Of a DNA stretch of 8,812 nucleotides, positions 8,268-8,812 are shown one piece after another. A model generated the notes under the pieces. The model ran no database searches and had not been told where the DNA came from. It worked only from the letters and a program-made list of their open reading frames with translations. Every line of letters starts with the position of its first letter. Positions within the stretch are counted from its first letter, which is position 1. Origin of the DNA: DTSX01 sp964633465 (GTDB lineage Bacteria; Pseudomonadota; Gammaproteobacteria; Steroidobacterales; UBA11654); the NCBI GenBank assembly GCA_964633465.1, contig CAZWGB010000053.1, forward strand, positions 1-8,812, given 5' to 3'. Position numbers and translations under genes: made by a program.

Positions 8268-8462
8268 ATACTTGTATTGATTTAAAAACCGTTGAGAGCA
8301 GTCTAACATGCTATCAAATCATGCAGCAAAAATATCGTTCGGATCGTAAAATAGGGTCTTATTGTGTAGGAATAATCCATGATAAATTGTTATACTTTCT
8401 GATGACAACAGGGCTGTACTTATCTCATTGCGTCAGCAGCCTACCTTATTTACAATACGGGT
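8266..8462. other. Divergent intergenic region between the channel gene and the DUF6580-like gene
   Basis: This 197-base stretch holds no credible gene. On the plus side it contains an extended -10 promoter (8388-8396) and a leader of about 60 bases. On the minus side a weak promoter candidate for the channel gene has TAGACT at 8305 down to 8300 preceded by TG one base away, and TTGCTG at 8329 down to 8324, spaced 18 bases. I found no tRNA, no recognisable riboswitch core and no terminator with a T-run. The sequence is AT-rich like the rest of the window. Confidence 0.6.
8388..8396 (+). promoter_or_regulatory. Extended -10 promoter for the rightmost gene
   Basis: TGTTATACT at 8388-8396 is an extended -10 element (TG, one base, then TATACT with five of six consensus bases). 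Extended -10 promoters can work without a -35, and no convincing one is present. Transcription would begin near 8403 and the leader would run to the ATG at 8463 or 8469. Confidence 0.5.
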
Positions 8463-8812
8463 ATGAATATGAAAGAATTTTTTAAGACAGCAGGTTTGTT
8501 GCTAACTTGTATATTTTTAGCAAGATTTATAATGCCTGCAAACTATACTCCCTTGATAGCAATGGCTGTTTTTATGCCGTTTGTAACTGACAATAAAAGT
8601 TTACAATTATTACTGCCTGTAAGTTTATTGCTTATTACAGATCTTTTGCTTGGATTCTATGGCACTGCAATGATTTTTGTATACGGCACCATGCTTTTAA
8701 TTGGTCTTTTATCAAGGTATTTGCATAAAGACAATGTAAAAAGGCTCATGGTGAACTCTTTGTTAAGTGTTGTTTTGTGGCACGCAATTGTAAATTTTGG
8801 TGTATATCTAAG
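8463..8812 (+). CDS. DUF6580-like membrane protein, 5' part only (cut by window edge)
   Basis: An open frame of 116 complete codons runs off the right edge. It encodes a membrane protein with helices near 9-23, 30-42, 46-64, 68-85 and 97-115. The pattern RFIMPANYTPLIAMAVF (21-37), then TDLLLGFYGTAMIFVYG (59-75) and VNFGVYL (110-116), matches what I remember of DUF6580 proteins (a P-N-x-T-P segment, D-LLGF, FVYG and NFGV near the fourth to fifth helix). Their function is not established; a role as a small-molecule (for example vitamin) transporter would be speculation. Two in-frame ATGs are close together: 8463 and 8469. GGG at 8459-8461 is seven bases before the second and one before the first, so 8469 may be the true start. 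The gene has its own extended -10 promoter and is divergent from the channel gene. Confidence 0.7.
   Translation, partial: MNMKEFFKTAGLLLTCIFLARFIMPANYTPLIAMAVFMPFVTDNKSLQLLLPVSLLLITDLLLGFYGTAMIFVYGTMLLIGLLSRYLHKDNVKRLMVNSLLSVVLWHAIVNFGVYL

Noticed and set aside
8330..8350. tRNA T-loop-like sequence GTTCGGATC
   Set aside because: The flanking bases do not pair as a T stem and no acceptor, D or anticodon arm is found around it.
8266..8462. Cobalamin or other known riboswitch before the DUF6580-like gene
   Set aside because: I found none of the conserved core boxes of the cobalamin riboswitch, and the leader downstream of the predicted start is only about 60 bases.
8228..8485. 85-codon plus-strand open frame spanning the start of the channel gene and the intergenic region
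   Set aside because: It begins inside the opposite gene, overlaps the DUF6580-like start in another frame and contains the predicted promoter; no family resemblance.

Overview
The window looks like ordinary chromosome from an AT-rich gammaproteobacterium, possibly a small-genome marine lineage. TrxB and the FtsK motor read very close to enterobacterial proteins. The order infA / trxB / ftsK / lolA / serS is a condensed form of the enterobacterial neighbourhood (serS-rarA-lolA-ftsK-lrp-trxB-cydDC-aat-infA). The order and protein resemblance are read from the sequence and from memory of the families. The marine assignment is a guess, and no species is claimed.

Left side, minus strand: the 5' part of infA (translation initiation factor IF-1) runs off the left edge, preceded by complete trxB (thioredoxin reductase). 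A 129-base gap with back-to-back promoter candidates separates trxB from the rightward genes. Middle, plus strand: ftsK, lolA, a small VanZ-like membrane protein gene and serS follow closely (gaps of 9 bases, a 1-base overlap, then 34 bases) and probably form an operon. serS also seems to have its own sigma70-type promoter inside the end of the VanZ-like gene. Right side: a large MscK-like mechanosensitive channel gene on the minus strand converges on serS with only 2 bases between stop codons. Beyond it, a 197-base divergent intergenic region holds a good extended -10 promoter for a rightward gene cut by the window edge, which resembles the DUF6580 membrane protein family.

The genes cover basic cell processes: translation (infA, serS), thiol redox balance (trxB), chromosome segregation at division (ftsK), lipoprotein delivery to the outer membrane (lolA) and osmotic protection (mscK-like). 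I see no mobile element, CRISPR array, RNA gene or defence system.

The most unusual point is the start of ftsK. The conserved N-terminus, including the first membrane helix, is encoded upstream of the first ATG/GTG/TTG codon. The only start well placed after a Shine-Dalgarno sequence is ATT at 1211. I see no credible new multi-gene system here.
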